5,270 bases of DNA from Thermomicrobiales bacterium (GTDB taxonomy: Bacteria > Chloroflexota > Chloroflexia > Thermomicrobiales > UBA6265), in NCBI GenBank assembly GCA_025928535.1, contig JAICJJ010000246.1, forward strand, positions 1 to 5,270, read 5' to 3'. The notes under the pieces are model-generated. The model saw nothing but the letters and a program-made list of their open reading frames with translations, searched no databases and was not told the origin of the DNA. The position numbers were made by a program, and so were the translations under genes. Below, piece by piece: positions 4,839-5,270 of this stretch (its first letter is position 1; the number at the start of each line of letters is the position of its first letter).

Positions 4839-5270
4839 ATGGGCTCGCCGAATCGGATGGACCGACGTCGTCTTCTGACCCTGACCGGCGGCGCAGCCGC
4901 TCTGGCGCTCGGCCGCGGCCAGTTGGTCCGAGCGCAAGACGCCACGGCCGAAGCGAACGCGACGGCGACCGCCGAAGCCGCCGGCGTTCAGGTTTCCACC
5001 GCCGTGCCGGGCAAGGTCAACGTCGCCTGGTGGACGCACAACAACATCGCCTTCGTCGCCGCCAACAAGGCGATGATCGCCCGCTTCCAGCAGCAGCGGC
5101 CCGACGTCAACATCGTCTACCAGTATTTCCCGTACGACGTCTTCATCAGCAAACTGCAGGCCGGGTACGCCTCGAACGCCATCTCCGACATGCAGCAGAT
5201 GTTCGGCACCTGGGTCACCGAATACGCCCGTTACGGTCTGCTCGATCAGGTGCCGGACAAACTCGCCGAA
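4839..5270 (+). CDS. ABC transporter solute-binding protein (family 1, sugar-type), N-terminal part
   Basis: This is the first 144 residues of an extracellular solute-binding protein, probably of the family-1 type that delivers sugars or oligosaccharides to an ABC importer; the gene continues beyond the window. The start is ATG 4839, preceded by AAGGAG (4825-4830) with 8-nt spacing; ATG 4857 is a weaker alternative. Residues 8-32 form a twin-arginine leader (DRRRLLTLTGG, then a short Ala/Leu-rich core) with likely cleavage after VRA (residue 32). Residues 33-50 are a low-complexity Ala/Thr/Glu linker. The mature domain opens with KVNVAWWTHN (59-68), then helix 1 and strand 2 (ANKAMIARFQQQRPDVNIVYQYF, 75-97) and the family-typical YDVFISKLQAGYASN...DMQQMFGTWVTEYARYGLLDQVP. 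There is no lipobox Cys, so Tat export as a soluble or otherwise tethered protein is inferred. Substrate and permease genes are not visible. Confidence 0.9.
   Translation, partial: MGSPNRMDRRRLLTLTGGAAALALGRGQLVRAQDATAEANATATAEAAGVQVSTAVPGKVNVAWWTHNNIAFVAANKAMIARFQQQRPDVNIVYQYFPYDVFISKLQAGYASNAISDMQQMFGTWVTEYARYGLLDQVPDKLAE

Overview
The window is high-GC bacterial DNA. It holds one complete PQQ (pyrroloquinoline quinone) biosynthesis operon on the minus strand, flanked by plus-strand genes for exported proteins. The organism is inferred only. GC-rich codon use, a small Cys-rich Tat-exported protein with an 'ARFDRL...SRRQFVGGLLA' leader, and a Tat-exported solute-binding protein with an Ala/Thr/Glu-rich linker resemble Chloroflexota of the Thermomicrobia/Sphaerobacter type. 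No rRNA or other taxonomic marker is present.

Layout. (1) Positions 3-668 (+) hold the C-terminal 221 residues of a multicopper oxidase with intact copper ligands; its start lies left of the window. (2) Positions 954-1181 (+) hold a 75-residue protein with a twin-arginine leader and six cysteines; it has no family I can name. (3) Positions 1281-4504 (-) hold pqqA-pqqB-pqqC-pqqD-pqqE in canonical order. pqqA is only 24 codons and easily missed. (4) Positions 4505-4838 are a divergent control region. It has a plus-strand promoter (perfect TTGACA) and a 20-bp tandem direct repeat just downstream of the predicted transcription start. (5) Positions 4839-5270 (+) hold the first 144 residues of an ABC-transporter solute-binding protein, which runs off the right edge.

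How the genes work together. PqqA is the ribosomal precursor peptide. PqqD holds it and presents it to the radical-SAM enzyme PqqE, which crosslinks Glu16 to Tyr20. After proteolysis by an enzyme not encoded here, and PqqB-dependent hydroxylation, PqqC performs the final ring closure and oxidation to PQQ. The genes are tightly coupled: pqqB/pqqC nearly abut, pqqC/pqqD overlap by 4 nt, and pqqD/pqqE overlap by 8 nt. A GC-rich hairpin region separates pqqA from the rest, as expected if the precursor is made in excess of the enzymes.

Points deserving a second look: (a) the best-placed ATG for pqqC is followed after one codon by an in-frame TAA, so the gene must use a weak TTG start, depend on reinitiation, or contain a nonsense change or sequencing error; (b) PqqC carries Met where the family has active-site His154; (c) the tandem repeat in the divergent region looks like an operator; (d) the Cys-rich Tat mini-protein is unassigned.
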